From the NCBI GenBank assembly GCA_024742695.1, contig JANSXY010000003.1, forward strand, positions 186,001 through 250,000: a DNA stretch of 64,000 bases, written 5' to 3'. Source of the DNA: Paracoccaceae bacterium. Lineage in GTDB: Bacteria > Pseudomonadota > Alphaproteobacteria > Rhodobacterales > Rhodobacteraceae. The stretch's first letter is position 1, and each line of letters begins with the position of its first letter. The notes under the pieces are model-generated. The model had not been told where the DNA came from and ran no database searches. It saw only the letters and a list, made by a program, of their open reading frames with translations. Shown here in pieces: positions 9,607 through 20,193 of the stretch. The position numbers were made by a program, and so were the translations under genes.

Positions 9607-10599
9607 TCAGGTCGCGAATTTCGCAGCCCAGGTGTGCACCAGGTCGCCGGGTTCGGCCCGCGCCGCGAAAACGCCGCGCGCCACCGCCCGCGCCAGGACC
9701 GTGGCTGCCGCATGGCCCAGCACGAACGGATCGGCCATCGGATCGGCCAGCGCCCGGCGCCCGGTGGCCAGCGCGAACACGAGGTCGCCGTCGAAGGGCG
9801 TGTGGCTGGGCACGATCGCGCGCGCCAGCCCGTCCTGCGCCGCCGTCGCCATCCTGAGCGCCTGCGCCTGGCTCAGCGCGGCATCGGTCGCCACCACCGC
9901 GATGGTGGTGGCCTCGCCCAGCCGCTTGCCCGGCCGCGGTTCGCGCGCGGGATCGAAGCTGTCGGCCGGGCCCAGCCCGCCGAACTCGTCCGCCATCTCC
10001 CAGGGCGCGGCCCAGAACCGCGGTCCGCCGCCCACGGTCACCGAACCCAGCGCGTTCACCGCAACCAGCGCGCCCACCGTCAGCCCGCCCTCCAGCACCG
10101 CCGAGGCGGACCCGAGACCGCCCTTCAGCCCGTCCGTCGTCGCCCCCGCGCCGGCCCCCTCGGTGCCGATCGCGAAATCCGCCGCCGCCGCCGCCAGCGC
10201 GGCGCGGCCAAGCGCCTTGTAGGGGTTTTCCGCCCAGTCCTTGTCGCCGCCGTTCAGAAGGTCGAACAGGATCGCGCCGGGCACGATCGGCACCCTCTGG
10301 TCGCCCACCGCGAACCCCCGGCCCATCGCCCTGAGCCCGTCGGCCACGCCCGAGGCCGCGTCAAGCCCGAAGGCCGAGCCGCCCGACAGCACCACCGCGT
10401 CCACCTCCTGCACCAGCTTGTCGGGGGCCAGCAGATCGGTTTCCCGCGTGCCGGGCGCCCCGCCCATCACGCTGACCGCCGCCACCGCGGCCCGGTCGGC
10501 CAGCACAACCGTCGCGCCGCTCTTCAGCCCCGGGTCCGCGGCGTTGCCGACGGTCAGCCCGGCGACATCGGTGATCAGGTTCCTCGGCCCCGGTTTCAT
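9607..10599 (-). CDS. P1 (S58/NylC) family Ntn hydrolase
   Basis: A self-processing N-terminal-nucleophile hydrolase of the DmpA/NylC family (330 aa), which includes L-aminopeptidase/D-esterase and 6-aminohexanoate-oligomer hydrolase. Similarity to NylC is visible in VLSGGSAFGLDAASGV (residues 70-85), NPYKALGRAAL (125-135), the GAGAGAT loop, and above all ATTIAVVATDA (230-240). Thr231 aligns with the NylC nucleophile that becomes the N-terminus after autocleavage. Here Ala precedes it where NylC has Asn. The natural substrate is unknown; short peptides or beta-peptides are likely. The 5' side borders the dispersed repeat at 10613. Confidence 0.82.
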   Translation of the reverse strand: MKPGPRNLITDVAGLTVGNAADPGLKSGATVVLADRAAVAAVSVMGGAPGTRETDLLAPDKLVQEVDAVVLSGGSAFGLDAASGVADGLRAMGRGFAVGDQRVPIVPGAILFDLLNGGDKDWAENPYKALGRAALAAAAADFAIGTEGAGAGATTDGLKGGLGSASAVLEGGLTVGALVAVNALGSVTVGGGPRFWAAPWEMADEFGGLGPADSFDPAREPRPGKRLGEATTIAVVATDAALSQAQALRMATAAQDGLARAIVPSHTPFDGDLVFALATGRRALADPMADPFVLGHAAATVLARAVARGVFAARAEPGDLVHTWAAKFAT

Positions 10600-10612
10600 T
10601 GATCGCCCCTTC

Positions 10613-10695
10613 GATTTTGGTCCTCAAGTATCCCGGGGGGTGCCGTCGCCGGAGCCGTCGAGGCTCCGGCGACGGCCGGGGGGCAGCGCCCCCCG
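10613..10695 (+). repeat. Dispersed intergenic repeat, copy A
   Basis: Begins GATTTTGGTCCTCAAGTATCC and then has two hairpins. One is a perfect 15-bp stem (GCCGTCGCCGGAGCC at 10642-10656 with its complement at 10662-10676, loop of 5). The other is CGGGGGGC at 10677-10684 with GCCCCCCG at 10688-10695. The same head and a G/C hairpin tail recur at 16326-16413 and 51555-51608. Copy A fills the gap between the SDR gene stop and the start of the P1 hydrolase, so the hairpins could also end the leftward transporter operon. Confidence 0.8.
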
Positions 10696-10702
10696 CGCAC
10701 CC

Positions 10703-11443
10703 TCAGATGCAGCGCCCGCCATCGACCTCGAGCGCCACGCCGGTGATCATCCCCGCCGCGTCGGAACACAGGAAAGCCGCCGCCGCCCCCATGTCGGCCG
10801 GGGTCGAGAACCGCCCCAGCGGAATCGTGGCAAGGAACTTCGCGCGGATCTCGGGCGTGTCCTCGCCCATGAAGCTTTTCAGCAAGGGCGTCTCGCCCGC
10901 CACCGGGCAGATCGCGTTCACGCGCACGCCCGCGGGCGCCAGTTCCACCGCCATCGCCTTGGTCGCGGTGATCATCCAGCCCTTCGAGGCGTTGTACCAG
11001 TTCAGCCGGGGCCGCGGCGACAGGCCGGCGGTGGAGGCCACGTTCAGGATCGCCCCCGCGCCCTGCGCCTTCATCTCCGGCACCAGCGCCCGCGCGGTCA
11101 GGTAGACCGACTTGCAGTTGACCGCGAAGACCCGGTCGAACTCGGCTTCGTCGATCTCTTCCATCGGCGCCGGCAGATGGGTGATCCCGGCGTTGTTCAC
11201 CAGGATGTCGACCCGTCCGAAGGCCGCCTGCGCGGCTTCGGCCATCGCCTGAACGCTTGCCCCGTCGGCCACGTCCACGCGCTGGGCCACGCCGTCCAGT
11301 TCCGCCGCCACCGCGCGGGCGGCGTCCTCGTTGATGTCGGCGACCATCACCCGTGCGCCCTGGGCCGCGAATTCCCGCGCGATGCCCGCACCGAATCCCG
11401 ACCCCGCGCCGGTGACGATCGCGCGTTTTCCCTCAAGCGACAT
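10703..11443 (-). CDS. SDR family NAD(P)-dependent oxidoreductase
   Basis: A classical short-chain dehydrogenase of 246 aa. The Rossmann glycine motif is GAGSGFGAGIA (residues 12-22), the adenine-ring stabiliser is NNAG, the catalytic serine is in NVASTAG, and the YxxxK pair is YNASK. Asp40 in VADINED suggests NAD(H) preference. It sits at the end of a leftward operon with an aldehyde dehydrogenase 9 bases upstream and an ABC importer before that, which suggests stepwise oxidation of an imported alcohol or amino alcohol. The 3-oxoacyl-ACP reductase label often given to such proteins is not supported by context. Confidence 0.85.
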   Translation of the reverse strand: MSLEGKRAIVTGAGSGFGAGIAREFAAQGARVMVADINEDAARAVAAELDGVAQRVDVADGASVQAMAEAAQAAFGRVDILVNNAGITHLPAPMEEIDEAEFDRVFAVNCKSVYLTARALVPEMKAQGAGAILNVASTAGLSPRPRLNWYNASKGWMITATKAMAVELAPAGVRVNAICPVAGETPLLKSFMGEDTPEIRAKFLATIPLGRFSTPADMGAAAAFLCSDAAGMITGVALEVDGGRCI

Positions 11444-11452
11444 GTCTTCCCC

Positions 11453-12901
11453 CTATCCGTGATGGGCCGCGACGGTCTTGAGCACCGAGAAGCCGTAAAG
11501 CGCCTCGAACCCCTTTTCCCGGCCGTGGCCCGACTTGCCGATCCCGCCGAAGGGCAGTTCCACCCCGCCGCCGGCGCCGTAGTTGTTGAGAAACACCTGC
11601 CCGGTGCGCACCGCCCGCGCCATCCGCATCGCGCGCGAGGCGTTTTCCGTCCAGACCCCGGCGACGAGGCCGTAGCAGGTGCCGTTGGCGATCGCCACCG
11701 CCTCGGCCTCGTCCTCGAACGGGATCACCACCTGCGCGGGGCCGAAGATTTCCTCCTGCGCCAGCCGGTGGCCCGGCCGCACATCGGCGAACAGCGTCGG
11801 CGCGACGTAGTGCCCGCCCGCCGGGGCCCCGGCCACCACCTGCCCGCGCGCGGCCACGGTCAGGTCCGACCCGAGCGCGAGGAACCCCTCGACGATCTCC
11901 TTCTGGCGGGCCGAGATCACCGGGCCGACGTCCAGATCGTCCAGCGCGGGGCCGACGCGCAGCGCGGCGTAGCGGTCCGCCATCCGCGCCACCACCTCGT
12001 CCAGCCGCGCGCGCTGCACCAGGATGCGCGAGGCCGCCGAACAGGTCTGCCCGGCGTTCTGGATGCCGGCGTTCACGAGGAACGGCAGCGCCTTGTCGAG
12101 ATCGGCGTCGTCGAAGACGACTTGCGGCGACTTGCCGCCCAGTTCCAGCGTCACCGGCACCACGTTGCGCGCCGCCGCCGCCTGCACGGCGATCCCGACG
12201 CCCACCGAGCCGGTGAACGAGACGTGGTGAACGCCGGGATGCGCGGCAAGCGCCGCGCCGGCTTCTTCGCCCAGCCCCGGCACGACGTTGAGCGCGCCGG
12301 GCGGCAGCCCGGCCTCCGCCGCCAGCGCGGCGAAGGCGAGCGCGGTCAGGCACGCCTCCTCCGCCGGTTTCAGCACTGCCGCGTTGCCCATGGCCAGCGC
12401 CGCGCCGACCGACCGGCCGATGATCTGCATCGGGTAGTTCCACGGCACGATATGCCCGGTCACCCCGTGCGGTTCGCGCAGCGTGTAGACCGTGTAGCCG
12501 TCGAGATAGGGGATCGTCTCTCCCATCACCTTGTCGGCCGCGCCGCCGTAGAATTCGAGGTAGCGCGCCAGCGCGACGGCATCGGCGCGGGCCTGTTTCA
12601 GCGGTTTGCCGACATCCGTCGCCTCGATCACGGCCAGATCGTCGACCCGCTCGGCCACGAGCTGGCCCATCCGGGTCAACACCCGGCCGCGGTCCACCGC
12701 CGTCATCCGGCCCCAGTCGCCCGCCCGCGCGGCCTCGGCCGCGGCCACGGCGGCGTCGATATCGGCCGGGGTGCCGCGGGCGATGGCGCCGATCTCGGCC
12801 CCCGTCGACGGATCCTCCAGCGGCAGCGTGCCGCCGCCGTCCGGGACCAGCCAGCGCCCGCCGATCAGCACCTTCGCGGGATCGAACCAGAGCCTGTCCA
12901 T
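11453..12901 (-). CDS. NAD(P)-dependent aldehyde dehydrogenase
   Basis: Aldehyde dehydrogenase superfamily member (482 aa), most like betaine-aldehyde or general aldehyde dehydrogenases. Motifs are VPWNYPMQI (oxyanion asparagine), LKPAEEACLTA, the glutamate of LELGGKSPQ, the catalytic cysteine in NAGQTCSAASR and the C-terminal PFGGIGKSGHGREKG. I start at the ATG at 12901; a TTG two codons upstream is possible but less likely, since GGAGGAGG is well placed for the ATG. It is coupled to the SDR gene and to the ABC importer genes, so it probably oxidises an aldehyde made from the imported compound. Confidence 0.88.
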   Translation of the reverse strand: MDRLWFDPAKVLIGGRWLVPDGGGTLPLEDPSTGAEIGAIARGTPADIDAAVAAAEAARAGDWGRMTAVDRGRVLTRMGQLVAERVDDLAVIEATDVGKPLKQARADAVALARYLEFYGGAADKVMGETIPYLDGYTVYTLREPHGVTGHIVPWNYPMQIIGRSVGAALAMGNAAVLKPAEEACLTALAFAALAAEAGLPPGALNVVPGLGEEAGAALAAHPGVHHVSFTGSVGVGIAVQAAAARNVVPVTLELGGKSPQVVFDDADLDKALPFLVNAGIQNAGQTCSAASRILVQRARLDEVVARMADRYAALRVGPALDDLDVGPVISARQKEIVEGFLALGSDLTVAARGQVVAGAPAGGHYVAPTLFADVRPGHRLAQEEIFGPAQVVIPFEDEAEAVAIANGTCYGLVAGVWTENASRAMRMARAVRTGQVFLNNYGAGGGVELPFGGIGKSGHGREKGFEALYGFSVLKTVAAHHG

Positions 12902-12917
12902 CCGCAATCCTCCTCCG

Positions 12918-14497
<1,580 letters not shown>

Positions 14498-14501
<4 letters not shown>

Positions 14502-15310
14502 CGCGCCCGCCTCAGCCGCGGGTCGAGCGCGTCGCGCAGCCCGTCGCCCATCAGGTTCAGCCCCAGCACGGTGGCGACGATGGCGAGGCCGGGAAAGATC
14601 GCAACATGCGGCGCGAGCGTGACCATCGTCTGCGCCTCGGCCAGCATCCGGCCCCAGGACGGTGTCGGCGGCTGCGCGCCAAGGCCCACGTAGCTCAGCC
14701 CCGCCTCGGCGAGGATGCCGAGCGAGAACTGGATCGTGCCCTGCACGATCAAGAGGTTGGCGATGTTCGGCAGGATGTGTTCGAGGCTGATCCGGGCCAT
14801 GCCCTTGCCCGCCACCCGCGCCGCGCGGATGTAGTCCAGCGTCCACAGGCTGAGAGCGCCGCCCCGGGTGACGCGGGCGAAGACCGGAATGTTGAAGATC
14901 CCGATCGCGAGGATCGCGTTCACCGCCGACGGGCCGAAGACCGCCGTGATCAGGATCGCGATGACCAGCGAGGGGAAGGCGAAGATCAGGTCGTTCATCC
15001 GCATCACCGCCTCGTCGATCAGCCCGCCGCGGCGGGCGGCGGCAAGCAGGCCCAGCGGTACGCCCACCGCCATGCCGATGCCCACCGCCAGCAGCGCCAC
15101 GGCCAGCGAGGTGCGCGCGCCGACCATCAGCATCGAGGCGATGTCGCGGCCGAAATGATCGGTGCCGGCCCAGTGTGCGGCCGAGGGCGGCTGCAGCCGC
15201 TGGGCGATCGCCATCGCGGTCGGGTCCGCCGGTGTCCAGACGAAGGACACCAGCGCCGCGACCAGCGCGGCGAGCGACAGCAGGATGCCAAGGCCAAACC
15301 CGATCCTCAT
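14498..15310 (-). CDS. ABC importer permease (DppC-like)
   Basis: Inner-membrane permease of a peptide/opine-type importer (270 aa). It has an N-terminal helix, a periplasmic stretch ending in GTDHFGRDI, about five further helices and the coupling loop EHILPNIANLL. Both ends overlap neighbours by 4 bases (ATGA), so DppB-, DppC- and DppDF-like proteins are made in one coupled operon. No substrate-binding protein gene lies upstream of it. Confidence 0.92.
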
Positions 15311-16254
15311 GCCCGGTGCCTCAGCCGGGGATCGACCGCGGCATAGGCGAGATCGACGAGGAAGGTGACGAGGATCACGGCGGCCACCAGCAGCATCACC
15401 ACCGATTCCACCACGACGAGGTCGCGCTGGGTGATCGCCTGGAACACCAGCCGCCCGAGGCCGGGCAGGTAGAACACGTTCTCGATGATGATCGCGCCGG
15501 CGAGCAGGAAGGAAAACTGCATCCCGAGGATCGTGAGGACCGGGATCAGCGCGTTGCGAAAGGCGTGGCGGCGCAGCGCCTGGCCCCGGCTGAGGCCCTT
15601 GGCGCGCGCGGTGCGGATATAGTCCTGCCCCAGCGTCTCGATCAGCGCCGAGCGCAGCACGCGGGCAAGGATCGCGGCCTGCGGCAGCGCCAGCGCCACC
15701 GCGGGCAGGATCAGCGCGGCCAGCGCCGGCCCGGCCCCGGCCTGCCAGCCGGGAAAGCCGCCCGCCGGCAGAACCTGCCAGTTCACCGCGAAGACCAGCA
15801 CCAGCAGCATCGCGAACCAGAAATTCGGCACGGATATGCCGATCTGCGTCGCGCCCATCACCGCGACATCCGCCGCCCTGCCGCGCCGCGCGGCCGCCAG
15901 GAGGCCCACGGGCAGGGCCAGCCCCGCTGCCAGCGCCAGCGCCAGCAGCGCCAGCGGGCCGGAGACCGCGAGCCGGTCGGCCACCAGGTCGGCGACCGGG
16001 GTGCGATAGGTGTAGGAGACGCCGAAATCGCCGGTCAGCATCCCCCCCGCCCAGGCGAGGTAACGGTCCACCGGCCCGCCCTCGAGCCCCAGTTCCGCGC
16101 GCAGCGCGGCGACGGTTTCGGGGCTGGCGTTGAGGCCGAGCATGAAGGCCGCCGGGTCGCCCGGAATCACCTCGATCACCGCGAAGATCGCGACCGAGGC
16201 GGCCGCGAGCGACAGCGCGAGAGAGACGAGGCGGCGGGCGAGATAGGCGATCAT
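15307..16254 (-). CDS. ABC importer permease (DppB-like)
   Basis: First gene of the leftward importer operon, a 315-aa permease with the DppB hallmarks: an N-terminal helix (MIAYLARRLVSLAL), the conserved EVIPGDPAAFMLG, the large periplasmic segment, and the cytoplasmic loop YIRTARAKGLSRGQALRRHA. The ATG at 16254 opens the conserved part; an open frame continues far upstream but has no similarity to permeases. The next gene upstream is a divergent creatinase. Confidence 0.92.
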   Translation of the reverse strand: MIAYLARRLVSLALSLAAASVAIFAVIEVIPGDPAAFMLGLNASPETVAALRAELGLEGGPVDRYLAWAGGMLTGDFGVSYTYRTPVADLVADRLAVSGPLALLALALAAGLALPVGLLAAARRGRAADVAVMGATQIGISVPNFWFAMLLVLVFAVNWQVLPAGGFPGWQAGAGPALAALILPAVALALPQAAILARVLRSALIETLGQDYIRTARAKGLSRGQALRRHAFRNALIPVLTILGMQFSFLLAGAIIIENVFYLPGLGRLVFQAITQRDLVVVESVVMLLVAAVILVTFLVDLAYAAVDPRLRHRA

Positions 16255-16608
16255 GTCCGAACCCGGGATTTCGGCGGCGAGGCTAGACGGCCCCATGGCG
16301 CGCGTCCAGCGGGCTGGGCGCCGGAGCGCGGGGGGCTGTCTGCCCCCCCGGCCGCGCGGCCCCCGTGCCGGGGGCCACGCGGCGCCCCCCGAGGATATTT
16401 GAGGACCAAAATCGCAAGGGGCTTGCGGGGCTGTCGGCGCTGCGGCAAGGATCGGGGCGAGCCGCGGCGATGGCGTCGCCGCAGGGGCCGGGCGGGCCTG
16501 CCTGCCGCGACGGACCCCGACGCTTGCGGGCCTGCCCGCCTTCGTCCTGTACGCCGGGACCTTTCGGGGGCCCGGCGCGACCGCCCCCTTTCGACAAGGG
16601 TCTGACCG
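16255..16608. other. Intergenic control region between importer operon and creatinase
   Basis: A 354-base gap between divergent genes. It holds dispersed repeat copy B (16326-16413), unusually G/C-rich sequence on either side and no open frame I trust. The repeat separates the two genes' 5' regions. I cannot find a clear TTGnnn/nATAnn promoter for either gene; AAGGG before the creatinase ATG is its likely ribosome binding site. Confidence 0.6.
16326..16413 (-). repeat. Dispersed intergenic repeat, copy B
   Basis: Read on the minus strand it starts GATTTTGGTCCTCAAATATCC. It continues with an interrupted hairpin (16354-16380, 7 bp core GGCCCCC/GGGGGCC) and a second one (GGGGGGC 16330-16336 with GCCCCCC 16342-16348). 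Order and end sequences match copy A. It sits between two divergent starts, so it is not simply a 3' terminator here. Confidence 0.8.
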
Positions 16609-17814
16609 ATGGAACGTCCGACGAGCTACCGCTTTCACAACGGCGCGAAGGCGCCGCTGCCCTTCGCCGCCGAGGAATACGAGGCCCGCCTTGCCGGGCT
16701 GCGCGACATCATGGAGATGCACGGGCTCGACGCCGTGGTGCTGACCTCGATGCACAACGTCGCCTATTACTCGGGCTTTCTGTACTGTTCGTTCGGGCGG
16801 CCCTACGGGCTTGTCGTCACCGCCACCGACAGCGTGACGGTGTCGGCCGGGATCGATGCCGGGCAACCCTGGCGGCGCTGCCACGGCGACAACATCACCT
16901 ATACCGACTGGCAGCGCGACAACTTCTGGCGCGCGGTCGCCCAGGTCGCCGGCGAGGGCAAGGCCGTGGGGGTGGAGGCCGACCACCTGACGATGGTGCA
17001 GGCGGAAAAGCTCAACGCCTTCCTCAAGCCCGCGCGCGGCGTCGACGTGGCGCCGGCGACGATGGCGCAGCGGATGGTCAAGAGCGCGGCGGAGATCGTG
17101 CTGATCCGGGCCGGGGCGGCGGTGGCCGACGCCGGCGGCTACGCGATCCGCGACGCGGTGCGCGAGGGCGTGCGCGAGATCGACGTGGCGATGGCGGGCC
17201 GCGACGCGATGGAACTGGAGATCGCGAAGCGGTTCCCGGATGCCGAGTATCGCGACACCTGGGTCTGGTTCCAGTCCGGGCTGAACACGGACGGGGCGCA
17301 CAACCCGGTGACCGGCCGGGTGCTGAAGCAGGGCGACATCCTGAGCCTGAACTGCTTCCCGATGATCTCGGGCTACTACACCGCGCTGGAACGCACGCTG
17401 TTCGTGGGCACGTGCGACCCGGCGAGCCTGGCGATCTGGGAGGCGAACGTCGCCGCGCACGAACTGGGCATCAGCCTGCTGAAGCCGGGCGCGTCCTGCG
17501 CCGAGGTCACGGCGCGGATCAACGATTTCTTCGCCGAGCGCGACCTCCTGCAGTACCGGACCTTCGGCTACGGCCATTCCTTCGGCGTGCTGAGCCACTA
17601 CTACGGGCGCGAGGCCGGGCTGGAACTGCGCGAGGATATCGACACGGTGCTGGAGCCCGGGATGGTGATCTCGATGGAGCCGATGCTGACCATCGCCGAG
17701 GGCCAGCCGGGTGCCGGCGGCTACCGGGAACACGACATCCTGGTGATTACCGAGGACGGCAACGAGAACATCACCGGCTATCCCTACGGACCGGGGTTCA
17801 ACATCGTCGCCTGA
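16609..17814 (+). CDS. Creatinase (creatine amidinohydrolase)
   Basis: An M24/pita-bread-fold protein of 401 aa that matches Pseudomonas creatinase closely along its length rather than a generic Xaa-Pro peptidase. Matching blocks include FLYCSFGRPYGLVVT (57-71), AGQPWRR (84-90), YTDWQRDN (98-105), WFQSGLNTDGAHNPVTG (220-236), GYYTALERTLF (255-265), and YRTFGYGHSFG with HYYGREAGLELREDIDTVLE. His231 and Glu261 fall where the catalytic His232 and Glu262 of the Pseudomonas enzyme lie, and SMEPM supplies the other active-site glutamate. The enzyme splits creatine to sarcosine and urea. A divergent importer operon is adjacent; no sarcosine oxidase or urease is in the window. Confidence 0.88.
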   Translation: MERPTSYRFHNGAKAPLPFAAEEYEARLAGLRDIMEMHGLDAVVLTSMHNVAYYSGFLYCSFGRPYGLVVTATDSVTVSAGIDAGQPWRRCHGDNITYTDWQRDNFWRAVAQVAGEGKAVGVEADHLTMVQAEKLNAFLKPARGVDVAPATMAQRMVKSAAEIVLIRAGAAVADAGGYAIRDAVREGVREIDVAMAGRDAMELEIAKRFPDAEYRDTWVWFQSGLNTDGAHNPVTGRVLKQGDILSLNCFPMISGYYTALERTLFVGTCDPASLAIWEANVAAHELGISLLKPGASCAEVTARINDFFAERDLLQYRTFGYGHSFGVLSHYYGREAGLELREDIDTVLEPGMVISMEPMLTIAEGQPGAGGYREHDILVITEDGNENITGYPYGPGFNIVA

Positions 17815-17821
17815 CGCGCGG

Positions 17822-17850
17822 CGGGCGGCCCGGCAGTTGCGGGCCGCCCG
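17822..17850 (+). terminator. Hairpin after creatinase
   Basis: CGGGCGGCCCG (17822-17832) and CGGGCCGCCCG (17840-17850) form a perfect 11-bp stem with a 7-base loop, starting 8 bases after the stop. There is no T run, so it may be a Rho-assisted or mRNA-stabilising end. Confidence 0.5.
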
Positions 17851-17897
17851 ACCGGCACACGGATCGCGCGAGACCGCGCGCCGGGCCGGGACGGGGC

Positions 17898-17937
17898 GTT
17901 ACAAAAGCTTCATTCCGGCGTCATGTCGGCGTGAATG
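17898..17937 (+). promoter_or_regulatory. Pho-box-like direct repeats upstream of phytase-like gene
   Basis: Heptamers GTTACAA, TTCATTC, GTCATGT and GTGAATG follow each other at an exact 11-base period, with spacers AAGC, CGGC and CGGC. PhoB boxes are 7-base repeats at an 11-base period, and the first units resemble the known TTACA/TCAT forms. The next gene encodes a phytase-like secreted esterase, which fits phosphate control. This is an inference from spacing and sequence only. Confidence 0.45.
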
Positions 17938-17985
17938 GGCGGGGTCATCTGTCGGCCGATTTCAACCAAGGACAGGGACGGGCCC

Positions 17986-20142
17986 ATGACCATCCGTTAC
18001 GCCGCCGCGACCTCGGTGCTGGCGCTTGCGACCGCCATGCCGGCATTCGCCGAAATGAACTTCAACCGGATCGCGAGTTTCGCCACGCCGCTGAACAACG
18101 GCGACCGCGCGGCCGAGGAATCCTCGGCCGAGATCATCGCGGCCACCGCCGACGGGATGACGCTGGTCTATTCCGACAGCCCGCTGGGCGTGATCGGCCT
18201 GATCGACATCGCCGATCCGGCGAACCCGCAACCGGCGGGCACCATCGCGCTGGATGGCGAACCGACGGCGGTGTCGACGCTGGGCAACACCGTGTTTGCC
18301 GGCGTGAACACCTCGGAAAGCTACACCGCGCCCTCGGGCCACCTGGTCCATATCGACCTTGCCAGCCGCGCCGAGGCCGGGCGCTGCGACCTTGGCGGCC
18401 AGCCGGATTCGACCGCCGTCGCGCCCGACGGATCGTTCGTCGTGGTTGCCGTGGAAAACGAGCGTGACGAGGATGCCGGCGACGGCCGGGTGCCGCAGAT
18501 GCCCGCGGGCCATGTCGCGATCGTGCCGATCGTGGATGGCGCGATGAACTGCGCGGGCATGATCAAGGCCGATGTCACCGGCCTGGCCGACATCGCCGGG
18601 GAAGACCCGGAGCCGGAATTCGTCGACGTGAGCCCGGCGGGCGAGATCGTCGTGACGCTTCAGGAAAACAACCACATCGTCGTGCTGTCGTCGGCGGGCG
18701 AGGTGGTCAGCCATTTCCCGGCCGGTTCGGTCGACCTCAAGAATGTCGACCTGACCGACGAGCGCGCCGCGCTGGTGTTCGACGAAAGCCAGCCGGGCCG
18801 CCTGCGCGAACCCGATGGCATCCAGTGGATCGACGCCGACCATTTCGCCACCGCCAACGAGGGCGACATGGACGGCGGTTCGCGCGGCTTCACCGTGTTC
18901 CGCAAGGACGGCACCGTGGTCCACGAATCCGCCGCCAGCTTCGAACATGCGGTGGTGCAGATCGGCCACTACCCCGACCGCCGGTCCGACGCGAAGGGCG
19001 TGGAACCGGAAGGGATGGAATTCGCGACCTTCGGCGGCACGCCCTACCTGTTCCTGCTGGCCGAACGCGCCTCGGTCGTGGGCGTCTACGACATGACCGA
19101 CCCGGCCGCCCCGGTGCTCAAGCAGATGCTGCCCTCGGGCGTCTCGCCCGAAGGCGCGGTCGCGATTCCGGGCCGGAACCTTCTGGCCACCGCCAACGAG
19201 GTCGACCTGCGCGAGGACGGTTTGGCCCCCGCTCATGTCATGATCTACGAATACCAGGACGCGCCGGCGGCCTATCCGCAGCTGACCTCGGCCGGGGCCG
19301 ACACGCTGATCGGCTGGGGCGCGAATTCGGGCATGGTCGCCGGTGAACCCGGCACGGTCTACTTCGTCAACGACAGCTTCTACGGCTTCCAGCCGACGAT
19401 CTTCACCGTGGACACCACCCAGACCCCGGCCCGGATCACCGCGGCCCTGCCGGTGACCCGTGCGGACCGCCCGGCGCAGAAGCTCGACATGGAAGGCATC
19501 ACGCTCGATGGCGAGGGCGGGTTCTGGGTCGCGTCCGAGGGCCGGACCGACCGGGTGACCCCGCACGCGCTCTATCACATCGACGCCGGGGGCGAGATCA
19601 AGGCCGAGATCGGCCTGCCGCCGGAACTGATGGCCGCCGAAATCCGCTTCGGCTTCGAGGGTATCACCAAGGTCGGCGATACGCTGTGGATGGCGGTTCA
19701 GCGCGAGTGGAAGGACGATCCGAAGAACCACGTCAAGCTGGTCGCCTACAACACCGAGACCAAGGAATGGGGCGCGGTGCACTATCCCAAGGCGGAACCG
19801 GCCACCGGCTGGGTCGGCCTGTCGGAGATCGTGGCGCATGGCGACTGGGTCTACGTGATCGAGCGCGACAACCAGATCGCGGATGCGGCGGTGACCAAGA
19901 AGATCTACCGCATCCCGGCGGCCGAGATGGTGCCGGCCGCTATCGGCGGCGACCTGCCGGTGGTGTCGAAGGAAGAGGTCCGCGACCTGATCCCCGACCT
20001 GAAGGCGCAGAACGGCTACGTCGTCGACAAGGTCGAGGGGCTGGCGATCTTCGAGGATGGAACCGCCTGGGTCTCGACCGACAACGATGGCGTGGACGAC
20101 AGTTCCGGCGAGACGTTCTTCTGGTCGATCGGCAAGCTCTGA
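17986..20142 (+). CDS. Secreted phytase-like esterase/phosphatase family protein
   Basis: A 718-aa exported protein of the 'esterase-like activity of phytase' family, a beta-propeller related to alkaline-phosphatase-like and phytase proteins. The signal peptide spans residues 1-21 with cleavage after PAFA. Beta-propeller blades repeat through the chain: GVIGLIDIADPANPQPAG, DLGGQPDSTAVAPDGSF, EPEGMEFATF, KLDMEGITLDGEGGFWVASEG, and KVEGLAIFEDGTAWVSTDND near the end. Acidic DGEGGFW/DNDGVDD loops could bind calcium. I use the ATG at 17986 because the signal peptide begins there. The Pho-box-like repeats upstream suggest phosphate-starvation expression. The true substrate is not known. Confidence 0.8.
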   Translation: MTIRYAAATSVLALATAMPAFAEMNFNRIASFATPLNNGDRAAEESSAEIIAATADGMTLVYSDSPLGVIGLIDIADPANPQPAGTIALDGEPTAVSTLGNTVFAGVNTSESYTAPSGHLVHIDLASRAEAGRCDLGGQPDSTAVAPDGSFVVVAVENERDEDAGDGRVPQMPAGHVAIVPIVDGAMNCAGMIKADVTGLADIAGEDPEPEFVDVSPAGEIVVTLQENNHIVVLSSAGEVVSHFPAGSVDLKNVDLTDERAALVFDESQPGRLREPDGIQWIDADHFATANEGDMDGGSRGFTVFRKDGTVVHESAASFEHAVVQIGHYPDRRSDAKGVEPEGMEFATFGGTPYLFLLAERASVVGVYDMTDPAAPVLKQMLPSGVSPEGAVAIPGRNLLATANEVDLREDGLAPAHVMIYEYQDAPAAYPQLTSAGADTLIGWGANSGMVAGEPGTVYFVNDSFYGFQPTIFTVDTTQTPARITAALPVTRADRPAQKLDMEGITLDGEGGFWVASEGRTDRVTPHALYHIDAGGEIKAEIGLPPELMAAEIRFGFEGITKVGDTLWMAVQREWKDDPKNHVKLVAYNTETKEWGAVHYPKAEPATGWVGLSEIVAHGDWVYVIERDNQIADAAVTKKIYRIPAAEMVPAAIGGDLPVVSKEEVRDLIPDLKAQNGYVVDKVEGLAIFEDGTAWVSTDNDGVDDSSGETFFWSIGKL

Positions 20143-20164
20143 ACCGGCCAAACGCCTGAAAACC

Positions 20165-20193
20165 GGGGCCTCCGCGCAACGCGGGGGCCCTTT
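20165..20193 (+). terminator. Intrinsic terminator after phytase-like gene
   Basis: GGGCCTCCGCG (20166-20176) pairs with CGCGGGGGCCC (20180-20190), one G-U pair, 3-base loop, followed by TTT and a few bases later another T run. Confidence 0.7.

Noticed and set aside
16609-17814. Naming the M24 protein Xaa-Pro aminopeptidase
   Set aside because: The metal-ligand set of aminopeptidase P is not kept, while creatinase-specific blocks are matched along the chain.
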